From Streptosporangiaceae bacterium (GTDB lineage: Bacteria > Actinomycetota > Actinomycetes > Streptosporangiales > Streptosporangiaceae): a stretch of DNA of 49,540 nucleotides. Where the stretch lies: NCBI GenBank assembly GCA_019245115.1, contig JAFARZ010000293.1, forward strand, positions 1-49,540, in the 5' to 3' direction. Positions 1 through 7,280 of this stretch are shown here, piece by piece. The notes under the pieces were generated by a model that was given only the letters and a program-made list of their open reading frames with translations, did no database searches and was not told the DNA's origin. How positions within the stretch are numbered: position 1 is the stretch's first letter; each line of letters opens with the position of its first letter. Made by a program: the position numbers and the translations under genes.

Positions 1-70
1 CCCCGCGCCCGCGCCGTCCCCCGCGCCCGCCCGTCCCCGCGCCCGACATTTCGCGATTTGCGCCGATTGT

Positions 71-150
71 CGCGGAAGAAAAGAGCCTCCTGGAGAAAAA
101 GGTGTCGGGAAACGCTACCTAATCTTCCATCGAGCTCTTTTCTTCCACGG
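71..150. repeat. Family A nested-hairpin element, copy 1
   Basis: Arms of about 16 bases (GCGGAAGAAAAGAGC at 72-86 and its near complement at 134-150) enclose exactly 47 bases. These contain a weaker inner hairpin (GGTGTCGG 101-108 against CGCTACC 113-119). A second copy with the same arms and the same 47-base interior lies at 9663-9741. The element sits about 185 bases upstream of the phosphofructokinase start. It has no coding potential that I can support. It could be a non-autonomous mobile element or a structured RNA. Confidence 0.7.
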
Positions 151-225
151 GTGCACAGTGGCGATCGCGGCTTTTGCGGCGGTTTGTGCCTGCCGACGGC
201 AGCCCCGCGCACGGTGTTGCTACCT

Positions 226-243
226 AGCTACTCATGAGTAGCT
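226..243. promoter_or_regulatory. 18-bp perfect palindrome upstream of the phosphofructokinase gene
   Basis: AGCTACTCA is followed directly by its exact reverse complement, 93 bases before the downstream start codon. A perfect 18-bp dyad in an intergenic region is typical of a dimeric repressor or activator site. Its core resembles the TACTC half-site in the PadR promoter at 1493-1508, but the regulator is not identifiable from sequence alone. Confidence 0.45.
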
Positions 244-323
244 TGGCTGTTGAGGACTAGGGGCGTAGTCGTGACTCGCTAGTAGTGTCACGAGCCGTTC
301 ACCACGGGGTGGTGCGCTACCGC

Positions 324-335
324 TAGGGTTGACCC
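324..335 (+). promoter_or_regulatory. -10 box of a probable leaderless transcript for the phosphofructokinase
   Basis: TAGGGT at 324-329 fits the actinobacterial TANNNT -10 consensus and ends six bases before the ATG at 336. No Shine-Dalgarno sequence precedes the ATG. Transcription would therefore start at or next to the start codon. Confidence 0.5.
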
Positions 336-1376
336 ATGCGAGTGGGAGTGCTTACCGGTGGCGGCGACTGCCCCGGACTGAATGCCGTTATCCGGGCCGT
401 GGTGCGCAAGGGCGTCCAGGAATATGGCCTTGAATTTGTCGGATTCCGGGATGGGTGGCGCGGGCCGCTCGAGGGTGACACGGTGCCGCTGGATGTGCAG
501 GCCGTTCGCGGCATCCTGCCCCGCGGCGGGACCATCCTCGGATCGTCGCGCACCAATCCGCTCAAGAACGGCGGCAACGGTGGCCGCAACGGAATCGAGC
601 GGATCAAGGACAACCTGGCCGGCCTCGGGGTGGACGCGCTGATCGCGATCGGCGGCGAGGACACGCTTGGTGTCGCCACCCGGCTCGGCGAGCAGGGCGT
701 TCCTGTCGTCGGCGTGCCGAAGACGATCGACAATGACCTTGGCGCCACCGATTACACCTTCGGCTTCGATACCGCGGTGAACATCGCGATGGAGGCCATC
801 GACCGGCTGCACACCACCGCGGAGAGCCACCACCGAGCGCTTATCGTCGAGGTCATGGGCCGGCACGCTGGCTGGATCGCGCTGCACGCCGGCCTGGCCG
901 GCGGCGCGAACGTGATCCTCATCCCGGAGCGGCCGTTCGACATCGACAAGGTTTGCGCCTACGTCCAGCACCGGTTCCAGACCAGGTACGCGCCCATCGT
1001 GGTGGTTGCCGAGGGCGCCCACCCGATGGCCGAGCAGGTCGCGGTCAGCACCGAGATGCTTGACTCGTTCGGTCACGTGCGCCTCGGCGGAGCGGGTCAG
1101 ATGCTTGCCGAAGAGATCGAGAAGCGGACCGGCAAGGAAGCCCGCTGCACGGTGCTCGGGCACATCCAGCGCGGCGGCACGCCGACGGCGTTCGACCGGG
1201 TGCTGGCCACCAGGTTCGGAGTGCACGCGGTCGAGGCGGTACACGACGAGGCGTTCGGCATCATGGTCGCGCTGCGTGGCACGAACATCGTGCGCGTCCC
1301 GCTGGCCGAGGCCACCAGCCAGCTCAAACTGGTTCCGCCGCAGCGCTACGCCGAGGCCGAGATCTTCTTCGGCTAA
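336..1376 (+). CDS. pfp: 6-phosphofructokinase, PPi-dependent type predicted
   Basis: This enzyme phosphorylates fructose 6-phosphate in glycolysis. The 346-residue protein has the N-terminal GGGDCPGLNAVIR motif, the catalytic TIDND loop (Asp132) and an MGRHAGW segment (174-180). It closely resembles the actinobacterial PFK group that includes the Amycolatopsis methanolica enzyme. The phosphate-donor loop reads GGEDT with Asp109, and Lys129 precedes TIDND. Asp and Lys at these places mark PPi-dependent enzymes, whereas ATP-dependent PFKs have Gly at the first. Donor specificity is inferred from these residues. A short Gly/Asn-rich insertion (NGGNGGRNG, about 78-86) is unusual. The ATG at 336 is chosen because the conserved N-terminus begins there and a -10 box lies just upstream. 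Confidence 0.93.
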   Translation: MRVGVLTGGGDCPGLNAVIRAVVRKGVQEYGLEFVGFRDGWRGPLEGDTVPLDVQAVRGILPRGGTILGSSRTNPLKNGGNGGRNGIERIKDNLAGLGVDALIAIGGEDTLGVATRLGEQGVPVVGVPKTIDNDLGATDYTFGFDTAVNIAMEAIDRLHTTAESHHRALIVEVMGRHAGWIALHAGLAGGANVILIPERPFDIDKVCAYVQHRFQTRYAPIVVVAEGAHPMAEQVAVSTEMLDSFGHVRLGGAGQMLAEEIEKRTGKEARCTVLGHIQRGGTPTAFDRVLATRFGVHAVEAVHDEAFGIMVALRGTNIVRVPLAEATSQLKLVPPQRYAEAEIFFG

Positions 1377-1429
1377 GATCCCGCGCCACCTCTAAGATCC
1401 CGCGCCACCTCTAAGATCCGCGTCACCTC
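1374..1429 (+). repeat. Tandem 19-bp repeat starting at the stop codon
   Basis: Two exact 19-bp units and one 18-bp variant of TAAGATCCCGCGCCACCTC follow one another. The first TAA is the stop codon of the phosphofructokinase gene, so the array repeats the stop codon three times. It probably arose by slippage at the gene end. Confidence 0.85.
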
Positions 1430-1466
1430 TGAATCCCGCACAGCGCCGAGCGCGGTCTATCGCCGG

Positions 1467-1510
1467 TTGCGTTCCCGCTACTCGTCTGCTTATACTCGTC
1501 TACGAGTACT
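1467..1510 (+). promoter_or_regulatory. Promoter and overlapping operator of the PadR-ABC operon
   Basis: TTGCGT (1467-1472) and TATACT (1491-1496) form a -35/-10 pair with an 18-base spacer. An inverted repeat, TACTCGT (1493-1499) with ACGAGTA (1502-1508), overlaps the -10 box and probable start site, and a further TACTCGTCT half-site lies just upstream at about 1478. This fits autorepression by the PadR protein encoded immediately downstream, as is usual for the family. The operator assignment is inference. Confidence 0.6.
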
Positions 1511-1544
1511 TGGGAACGAGGATTCGCAAACGAGGTGATTACGG

Positions 1545-2243
1545 ATGGCGAAGCGGCGGAAGGTGGGCAACCTGCTGGCGCTGTCGCTGCTCTCGGTGCT
1601 GATGCAGCGGCCGATGTATCCCTACGAGATGGCTTCGGTGCTGCGGGAATACGGCAAGGATCAGGCCATCAAGATCAACTGGGGTTCGCTCTACACGGTG
1701 GTGCAGAACCTGGAGAAGCACGGCTTCATCGAGGCCGTGCAGGTCGCCAGGGAGGGTCGGCAGCCGGAACGCACGACCTACCGGATCACTGACGCCGGAC
1801 GGGCCGAGCTTCACGACTGGCTGCGTGAGCTGCTCGGCGAGCCGGAACGGGAGTACACCAGGTTCGAGGCCGGGCTGTCCGATTGCGCCAACCTGCCCCC
1901 GGATGAGGTGATCGCGCTGCTCCGCCAGCGGCTTCGGTCGCTCGACGCGGACAACGACCGCCTTGCGGCCGGCCTGGCCGAGACGGGCCGGCATGTGCCC
2001 CGGCTGTTCCTCATCGAGACCGAGTACCACCTGGCCATGCGCCGGGCCGAGGCGGACTGGGTGCGCGCCCTGCTGGCCGAATTCGAGGGCGGTACGTTCC
2101 CGGGCCTGGACCTGTGGGCGGCACTGCACAAGATCGGCGCGTTCGACGGCAGCGGCAAGATACCTGAGCTTCCGGAAGGGCTCGAGGTACCGCCTGAATT
2201 CAGCATGCTCAACAGGCAGCAGCCGGAAGGAGGGGCCGGGTAG
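1545..2243 (+). CDS. PadR-family transcriptional regulator
   Basis: A 232-residue PadR protein. Residues 8-85 form the winged helix (LLALSLLSVLMQRPMYPYEM, then WGSLYTVVQNLEKHGFIE and a TTYRITDAGRAEL wing), followed by a helical C-terminal dimerisation region. PadR proteins usually repress an adjacent transporter or stress operon and are released by small ligands. The next two genes encode a drug-type ABC exporter, so that is the likely target. The start is fixed by GAGGTGA six bases before the ATG. The ligand cannot be predicted. A poorly conserved Pro/Gly-rich tail follows residue 205. Confidence 0.88.
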   Translation: MAKRRKVGNLLALSLLSVLMQRPMYPYEMASVLREYGKDQAIKINWGSLYTVVQNLEKHGFIEAVQVAREGRQPERTTYRITDAGRAELHDWLRELLGEPEREYTRFEAGLSDCANLPPDEVIALLRQRLRSLDADNDRLAAGLAETGRHVPRLFLIETEYHLAMRRAEADWVRALLAEFEGGTFPGLDLWAALHKIGAFDGSGKIPELPEGLEVPPEFSMLNRQQPEGGAG

Positions 2244-2351
2244 CAACGCAAACCCCGGCCTGGTGCGGCAACACGCAGACCGGGGCAATGACCTCAAACC
2301 GATCCCGCGAGGTTACGGCTAACGAGGCGTCACTCAATAGTCTAGCCATTT

Positions 2352-2379
2352 CTCCTCGCGGGCCAGAAATCACGAGGAG
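2352..2379 (+). promoter_or_regulatory. Hairpin covering the ribosome-binding site of the ABC ATPase gene
   Basis: CTCCTCG (2352-2358) is complementary to CGAGGAG (2373-2379). The right arm contains the GGAG ribosome-binding site for the GTG start at 2388. If the hairpin forms in mRNA it would hide the site, so expression of the exporter could be limited relative to the PadR gene or depend on unfolding. This is read directly from the sequence; regulation is inference. Confidence 0.45.
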
Positions 2380-2387
2380 TTACGACA

Positions 2388-3425
2388 GTGAGTTCTGTCG
2401 ACTGTGCCGTGACGGCACATCAACTGGTGAAGACATACCCGGTCCGCGGCAAGAAGGACCGGATCACGGCGCTCGACGGGCTGAGTCTCGCGGTTCCGCG
2501 CGGCATTGTCTTCGGGCTTTTGGGACCGAACGGCGCCGGTAAATCGACCACGGTCAAGGTTCTCACCTCCCTGGCGCGGCCGGATTCCGGTGGTGCTTCG
2601 GTCGAGGGAATCGATGTACTGCGGGATCCGGCCCGGGTGCGGCAGGTCATCGGGGTCGTCGCGCAGCGGTCCGGGGCGGATCCGACCGCGACCGGACGGG
2701 AGAACCTGCTTCTCCAAGGACGGCTCTACGGACTGCGGGGTTCCGCGGTACGGTCCCGTGCGGACTGGCTGCTGGCGCATTTTGGGCTGTCAGATGCGGC
2801 GGGGCGGCTGGTCAAGACGTATTCCGGCGGCATGCAGCGCCGGCTCGACGTCGCGCTCGGCTTGATCCACCGGCCTTCGGTGCTGTTCCTGGACGAACCG
2901 ACGACCGGCCTGGACCCGGAGTCCCGGGCCGCGATGTGGCAGGAGATCGCGCGGCTTGCCTCTGGCGAAGGCCTGACCGTGCTGCTCACCACGCATTACC
3001 TGGAGGAAGCCGACCGGCTGGCCAGTCAGCTGGCCATCGTGGACCACGGCCGGGTGGTAGTCACCGGCACGCCGGACTCGCTGAAAGGCGAACTGCGTGG
3101 CGATGTGGTCCAGGCGATGCTGCCGGCCGGGGCCGACACGGGCTTCGTGCGGTCCGCGCTGACCGGGCTGCCGGAGGTGCGGGAGGTCCTGGTGGCGGGC
3201 CGGAACGTCTCGGCCCGTAGCGACGACGGTGCGGCGGCGGTGCCCGTCGTGCTGGACGCCCTGTCGCGGGCGGGCGCGCCCGCGGTGTCGGTGACCGTCG
3301 CCCGGCCCTCGCTGGACGAGGTCTACCTGCGGTACACCGGTCGCCGGTATGGCGAGGGCGGCTCATCGGGGGACGAAGTCAGCGGTGAACCGACCGGACA
3401 CGATCTAGCGGAGGCGAGCAAGTGA
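2388..3425 (+). CDS. ABC transporter ATP-binding protein, DrrA-like
   Basis: The ATPase of a two-gene exporter of the daunorubicin-resistance type. Walker A GPNGAGKST is at 46-54, the Q-loop Gln is near 93, signature YSGGMQRR at 145-152, Walker B VLFLDE at 165-170, and the H-loop His at 203 (TTHYLEEADR). After residue about 240 comes the DrrA-type C-terminal domain, ending in the PSLDEVYLRYTGR motif typical of these proteins. The GTG start lies eight bases after GGAG. The stop overlaps the permease start in GTGA, so the two are translationally coupled. Exported drugs or lipids are plausible substrates, but the substrate is not identifiable. Confidence 0.93.
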   Translation: MSSVDCAVTAHQLVKTYPVRGKKDRITALDGLSLAVPRGIVFGLLGPNGAGKSTTVKVLTSLARPDSGGASVEGIDVLRDPARVRQVIGVVAQRSGADPTATGRENLLLQGRLYGLRGSAVRSRADWLLAHFGLSDAAGRLVKTYSGGMQRRLDVALGLIHRPSVLFLDEPTTGLDPESRAAMWQEIARLASGEGLTVLLTTHYLEEADRLASQLAIVDHGRVVVTGTPDSLKGELRGDVVQAMLPAGADTGFVRSALTGLPEVREVLVAGRNVSARSDDGAAAVPVVLDALSRAGAPAVSVTVARPSLDEVYLRYTGRRYGEGGSSGDEVSGEPTGHDLAEASK

Positions 3426-4255
3426 TGGCGACCATGGACGTCACTATTCCGCAGGTCACCCGGGAACGGTCCGCGTTCGGGACCACGCTGGCGCACACCG
3501 CGTACCTGACCGGACGGAAGATGCACGCACTGGCCAGGAATCCCTGGGTGCTGGCGTTCAGCCTGGTACAGCCGGCCGTCTGGCTGTTCCTGTTCGGCGA
3601 GCTGTTCCGGCGCGTCATCGATATACCTGGCTTCCGCTTCGGCGGGTCCTACCTCGACTATCTGATTCCGGGCGTCGTGGCGATGAACGCCATGTCCAAC
3701 AACATGTGGGCGGGCATGGCGATGATCGAGGAGATCGAGCGCGGCACGCTGAACCGGTTCCTGGTCTCGCCGGCCAGCCGAATCGGGATCATGAACGCGA
3801 CGGTGGCGGAGCAGGCGGTCGCGACATCCGTCCAGACGCTGATCATCCTGCTGCTCGGCCTGGCCGGCGGGGCGGCCTATCCGGGCGGAGTCGGCGGCTG
3901 CGTGCTGCTCATACTGGCATCGATCCTGGTCGGCGTCGTGTTCGGCGCCTTGTCCAACGTGACCGGCATGCTGCTGGGATCCCGTGAGGCGATCATCGGC
4001 GTGTACACGTTTTTCATGCTGCCGCTGATGTTCCTGTCGTCGGCGTTCATCCAGACCAGCCTGATGCCGGGATGGATGCAGGCGATCGCGTCGCGCAACC
4101 CGCTCAACTGGGTGGTGCAGGTCGGCCGCTCGGTGCTCGCGGCGAATCCGGACTGGGGCGCCGTGGCGGTTCGCTGTGGCGGGCTGCTCGCGCTGGCGGT
4201 GGGGTGCGTGGCGCTGTCGGTGGTGACGTTCCGCTCCTACGCCAAGAACGTCTGA
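3422..4255 (+). CDS. ABC-2 type transporter permease, DrrB-like
   Basis: A 277-residue membrane subunit that partners the preceding ATPase. After a short cytoplasmic N-terminus it has about six hydrophobic segments, including WVLAFSLVQPAVWLFLFGEL, and ends with a seventh-decile segment LLALAVGCVALSVVTF and a short basic tail. The RNPLNWVVQVGR sequence before the last helix is typical of ABC-2 permeases. The GTG start overlaps the ATPase stop by four bases, and a second in-frame ATG follows at once. A strong hairpin 35 bases after the stop ends the operon. Confidence 0.92.
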   Translation: MMATMDVTIPQVTRERSAFGTTLAHTAYLTGRKMHALARNPWVLAFSLVQPAVWLFLFGELFRRVIDIPGFRFGGSYLDYLIPGVVAMNAMSNNMWAGMAMIEEIERGTLNRFLVSPASRIGIMNATVAEQAVATSVQTLIILLLGLAGGAAYPGGVGGCVLLILASILVGVVFGALSNVTGMLLGSREAIIGVYTFFMLPLMFLSSAFIQTSLMPGWMQAIASRNPLNWVVQVGRSVLAANPDWGAVAVRCGGLLALAVGCVALSVVTFRSYAKNV

Positions 4256-4290
4256 CTCCGGCGTGACCGCCGGTTAACCCCGGCGCGACA

Positions 4291-4333
4291 AAGGCGGGCG
4301 GATCTCCGGTGACCTCCGGGACCCGCCCGCCTT
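4291..4333. terminator. Bidirectional terminator between convergent genes
   Basis: AAGGCGGGCGG (4291-4301) pairs perfectly with 4323-4333 around a 21-base loop. It lies between the ends of the permease gene (+) and the ridA gene (-), 35 and 14 bases from the stops. There is little U-tract, which is common for hairpin terminators of high-GC actinobacteria. Confidence 0.75.
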
Positions 4334-4347
4334 GCTGCCTGCCGCGA

Positions 4348-4746
4348 TCAGACGACGGCGGTGACCTCAACCTCGAGCAGGGCACCCGGGACGGCCAGGC
4401 GCGACACCTCGACAGTGGTGCTGGTGGGGAGCGCGTCGGCGGAGAGGCGCTTCCGGCGTGCTTGCGCGTATTCGGAGATGCGGTCCATGTCGGTCAGGTA
4501 CGTCCGGATGTTGACGATGTGCTCGAAGGTGGCGCCGTGCGCGGCGAGGATCGTGCCGATCTGCTCGAAGATGGCGGTGGCCTGGGCGGTCATGTCGTCT
4601 GGGCCGATCAGCTTGCCGTCTTCGTCGGTTGCGATCTGGCCGGAAAGGATGAGGAGGCGGGCCCCGGCCAGGTCGATGCGAGCCACGTGGGAGTAACGCC
4701 CGGGCGGAGGTGCCGGCACGCCTAGCGGATTGTCGAAGAGCGTCAT
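4348..4746 (-). CDS. RidA/YjgF-family protein
   Basis: A 132-residue protein of the RidA (YjgF/UK114) family. Founding members hydrolyse reactive enamine/imine intermediates such as 2-aminoacrylate. The ligand-binding Arg81 sits in NIRTYLTDMD, and the C-terminal LEVEVTAVV with Glu125 matches the family. RidA paralogues with other roles exist, so the substrate is not certain. It is transcribed divergently from a LysR gene across 80 bases that contain inverted repeats, suggesting control by that regulator. Confidence 0.85.
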   Translation of the reverse strand: MTLFDNPLGVPAPPPGRYSHVARIDLAGARLLILSGQIATDEDGKLIGPDDMTAQATAIFEQIGTILAAHGATFEHIVNIRTYLTDMDRISEYAQARRKRLSADALPTSTTVEVSRLAVPGALLEVEVTAVV

Positions 4747-4771
4747 GCGGCCAGGCTAGGGATGACCGTGG

Positions 4772-4818
4772 TATGTGACAAGCGAATACTTCACATATAA
4801 GCCATGCTTAGTTAGCAT
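4772..4818. promoter_or_regulatory. Divergent ridA/LysR control region
   Basis: TATGTGA (4772-4778) and TCACATA (4791-4797) form an inverted repeat with a 12-base spacer. TAAGC and GCTTA (4798-4810) form a second dyad. TAGCAT at 4813-4818 is a -10 box eight bases before the GTG at 4827. LysR proteins usually bind such dyads between themselves and a divergent target. The binding assignment is inference. Confidence 0.55.
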
Positions 4819-4826
4819 TGGTCGCT

Positions 4827-5798
4827 GTGGACACAGAATTGCTGCGAGTGTTTCGTGACGTGGCCCAGCACGGATCGTTCACCGCGGCGGCCAGGGGCCT
4901 CGGGTATACGCAATCCGCTGTGTCCCGGCAGATCTCGGTCCTGGAGAACGAGTTCGGGGCGCCGCTGTTCGACCGGCTGGCCCGCGGGGTGCGGCTGACC
5001 GAATCCGGCCGCTCGCTGCTGCCGCACGCCGAGGCTGTGCTGCAGCGCGTGGCGGTCGCGGCCGCCGACATCCAGGCACTGCGGCATCTCGACCATGGAC
5101 GGCTCCGGGTCGGGGCGTTTCCGACCGCCGACGCCGCCCTGGTGCCGCGGGCGGTGGCGGCCTTCCGCCAGGCTCATCCCGGTGTGGAGCTGATGTTCGC
5201 GGAGGGGTTCGTCCGCGACCTGGTGGTGCGGGTATCGGAAGGCGGGCTTGATGTCGCGGTCGTCACGTCCACCGTTACCGGCCTGGTCGAGGGACTGGAA
5301 TTGCGGCACGTCATGGACGACCAGATGTTCGTGGCCGTGCATCCCTCCCATCCAGCGGCTAGCCGGGACGTGATCCGGCTGGCCGACCTGGCCGAAGACG
5401 ACTGGATAGCGGGTAGCTCGCGGCTCGAGGAGACGCTGTTCGCCGCGGCCGAAGGCCCAGGCCAATCAAACACTGCGGCCGAAGGCCCAGGCCAGTCAGA
5501 CGCCACGGGCGGAACGCCGTTCCGGCCGCGGATCAGGTACGTGATCCGGGAATGGGTAGCCAAGCAGGGATTCGTCGCGGCCGGGCTCGGCGTGACGCTC
5601 ATACCGTCGCTGGCGATGGGGTCGGCTCGCCCGGACGTTGTGCTGGTCCCGCTGCACCCGGACGATTCACCGATCCGGAAGGTCTATGCGGCCACCCCGG
5701 CCGCGATCACCCCGCCCGCCGCGCTGGCCTCGTTCCTGGGCTTTCTCGACGATGCCGCGGCCGAGGTCGTATCCCGCGCCAGCGGGCGGGGTAGTTAA
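4827..5798 (+). CDS. LysR-family transcriptional regulator with in-frame repeat insertion
   Basis: The N-terminal helix-turn-helix contains FTAAARGLGYTQSAVSRQIS and the LysR-type linker, followed by a periplasmic-binding-like effector domain. GTG at 4827 is preferred over TTG at 4818 because a -10 box is correctly placed for a leaderless transcript and the family motif starts there. Within the effector domain, after LEETLFA, two copies of the 30-bp family E repeat encode two successive EGPGQS-containing decapeptides, then the normal fold resumes at RPRIRYVIREWVAKQGFVAAGLG. The 3' end overlaps the convergent MFS gene by 132 bases. The likely targets are ridA and itself. Confidence 0.88.
   Translation: MDTELLRVFRDVAQHGSFTAAARGLGYTQSAVSRQISVLENEFGAPLFDRLARGVRLTESGRSLLPHAEAVLQRVAVAAADIQALRHLDHGRLRVGAFPTADAALVPRAVAAFRQAHPGVELMFAEGFVRDLVVRVSEGGLDVAVVTSTVTGLVEGLELRHVMDDQMFVAVHPSHPAASRDVIRLADLAEDDWIAGSSRLEETLFAAAEGPGQSNTAAEGPGQSDATGGTPFRPRIRYVIREWVAKQGFVAAGLGVTLIPSLAMGSARPDVVLVPLHPDDSPIRKVYAATPAAITPPAALASFLGFLDDAAAEVVSRASGRGS
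5445..5504 (+). repeat. Family E 30-bp repeat, two tandem units inside the LysR gene
   Basis: Two 30-bp units, 5445-5474 and 5475-5504, share the core GGCCGAAGGCCCAGGCC. The same unit occurs in pyrK (twice) and rsmB (twice). Being 30 bases long and free of stops in the frames used, it adds ten residues per unit without breaking the gene. Confidence 0.85.
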
Positions 5799-7139
5799 CG
5801 CGGCACGGGTGGGCCCCAGCGCTGTCACAGCGCTCACCGGCCCAGCGTCGGCTATCCCGGCGTCGGCTATCCCGGCGTCAACCATGGCGGTCGCCGGAAC
5901 GGCCGGGCGACTGCGCATCTGCCGCACGTCACGGGGGATGAGGGCGAGCGCGGACGCGATCACGATCGCCGCGGCCGCTGCGTACTGCGCGGCGGACACG
6001 CCGATCGCGGCCGCGAGCGGCCCGGCGACCAGGGCGCCGGCCGGCATGGCCATGACCGAGCCCAGGACGTCGTAAGACGACACGCGGGCCAGCATTCCCG
6101 GCGGGATGTTCCGCGCCATCGCCACGGTCCACTGCACCATCATCATCTCGACCAGCACGCCGAGGCCGAACGACACGACGCATACCAGCGGCAACGGCAG
6201 CACCATGGCCAGGGACAGTGGCGACACCGCTATCGCGGCCCCGGCGAGCACGACGAACAGCATGGGTCGCCCGGGCGTGATCCGCAGGGACGCCAGACCG
6301 CCCGCGATCAGTCCCAGCGAGTCCGCCGCCGTGATCGCGCCCCACGCCGCCGGGCCGCCGAGATGGGCCTTGGCCACCACCGGGCCCAGCACCGAGAATG
6401 CGCCATACCAGGCCATCATCACGATGCAGAACTGGGCGACGATCGCCCAAAGCCAGGTGTGCGACCGGAACTCCGACCATCCCTCACGCAATTCGGCCAG
6501 CAACGACCGCGAAGCCGGATCGGCAACCCCGCTGATCCGGTCGCGCGCGCCCCGGATGGACAGCAGCATCGGCACCGTCCCAGTCATCCCGATGCCGCAC
6601 AACGACAGCGCCCACCCCGGACCAGTCGCCGCCACCAGCAGACCGGCCACCGCGGCGCCGGCCATCTGGCCGGTGTTCATGGCGAGCCTGCTGATGGCGC
6701 TCGCGTCCTGAAGCATCGTGTCCGGCACGAGCCGGGGGAGCAGTGCCTGGGAGGCCGGGTAGAAGATGGCGGTGCCCGTCCCGGTCACAGCTTCCAGGCA
6801 GATCATCAGCCATAGCGGCGGCCGTCCGGTCAGTACCAGCAGACCGAAGGTCCCCTCGCCGATCGCGATCATCAAGTTGGCGGCGATGATCACCCGCTGC
6901 GGCGGGAAGCGGTCGGCGGCGACGCCGCCAATGAGCGCGAATATCAGCGAGGGCGCGATCTGCGCCGCGAGCACGTAGGACAGGTCGGACGGCGATCCGG
7001 TGGACCGCAGGACCGCGAACGAGACACCCACCAGCGAGAACCCGAACGCCGCGGGTGCCAGCAGCCGGTCGGCGAGCAGCAGCCGGAAGTCCCGGATACC
7101 CAATACCGGAAAGCGGCCGATAGCACGCCCCCGTGACAT
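5667..7139 (-). CDS. MFS transporter
   Basis: A major facilitator superfamily protein with about twelve membrane segments. It begins ADRLLAPAAFGFSLVGVSF; the A-like loop GGVAADRFPPQRVI follows helix 2. It resembles the enterobactin-exporter/MFS_3 type found in actinobacteria. The ATG at 7139 is chosen because GAGG precedes it and the family fold begins after MSRGRAIGRFPVLGIRDFR; an upstream extension to 7277 looks noncoding. After the last helix (about residue 415) comes a 75-residue unconserved tail with an ADAGI repeat and then an Arg/Gly-rich end, encoded antisense to the LysR gene. The natural stop may have been lost. The substrate is unknown. Confidence 0.85.
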   Translation of the reverse strand: MSRGRAIGRFPVLGIRDFRLLLADRLLAPAAFGFSLVGVSFAVLRSTGSPSDLSYVLAAQIAPSLIFALIGGVAADRFPPQRVIIAANLMIAIGEGTFGLLVLTGRPPLWLMICLEAVTGTGTAIFYPASQALLPRLVPDTMLQDASAISRLAMNTGQMAGAAVAGLLVAATGPGWALSLCGIGMTGTVPMLLSIRGARDRISGVADPASRSLLAELREGWSEFRSHTWLWAIVAQFCIVMMAWYGAFSVLGPVVAKAHLGGPAAWGAITAADSLGLIAGGLASLRITPGRPMLFVVLAGAAIAVSPLSLAMVLPLPLVCVVSFGLGVLVEMMMVQWTVAMARNIPPGMLARVSSYDVLGSVMAMPAGALVAGPLAAAIGVSAAQYAAAAAIVIASALALIPRDVRQMRSRPAVPATAMVDAGIADAGIADAGPVSAVTALGPTRAALTTPPAGAGYDLGRGIVEKAQERGQRGGRGDRGRGGRIDLPDR

Positions 7140-7280
7140 CTGCCTCGTCCTCTCTGGCTGAGGGATGCTGATCCTCCAGGCAACCTGGCTGATCCGCTGG
7201 CCTGACTCGCCGTTCAACGGTAATCGCGCGCCAGATGACCTGGCAATTTGTTTTCGCTCGAGCGCAGCCTCGCGCACGCG

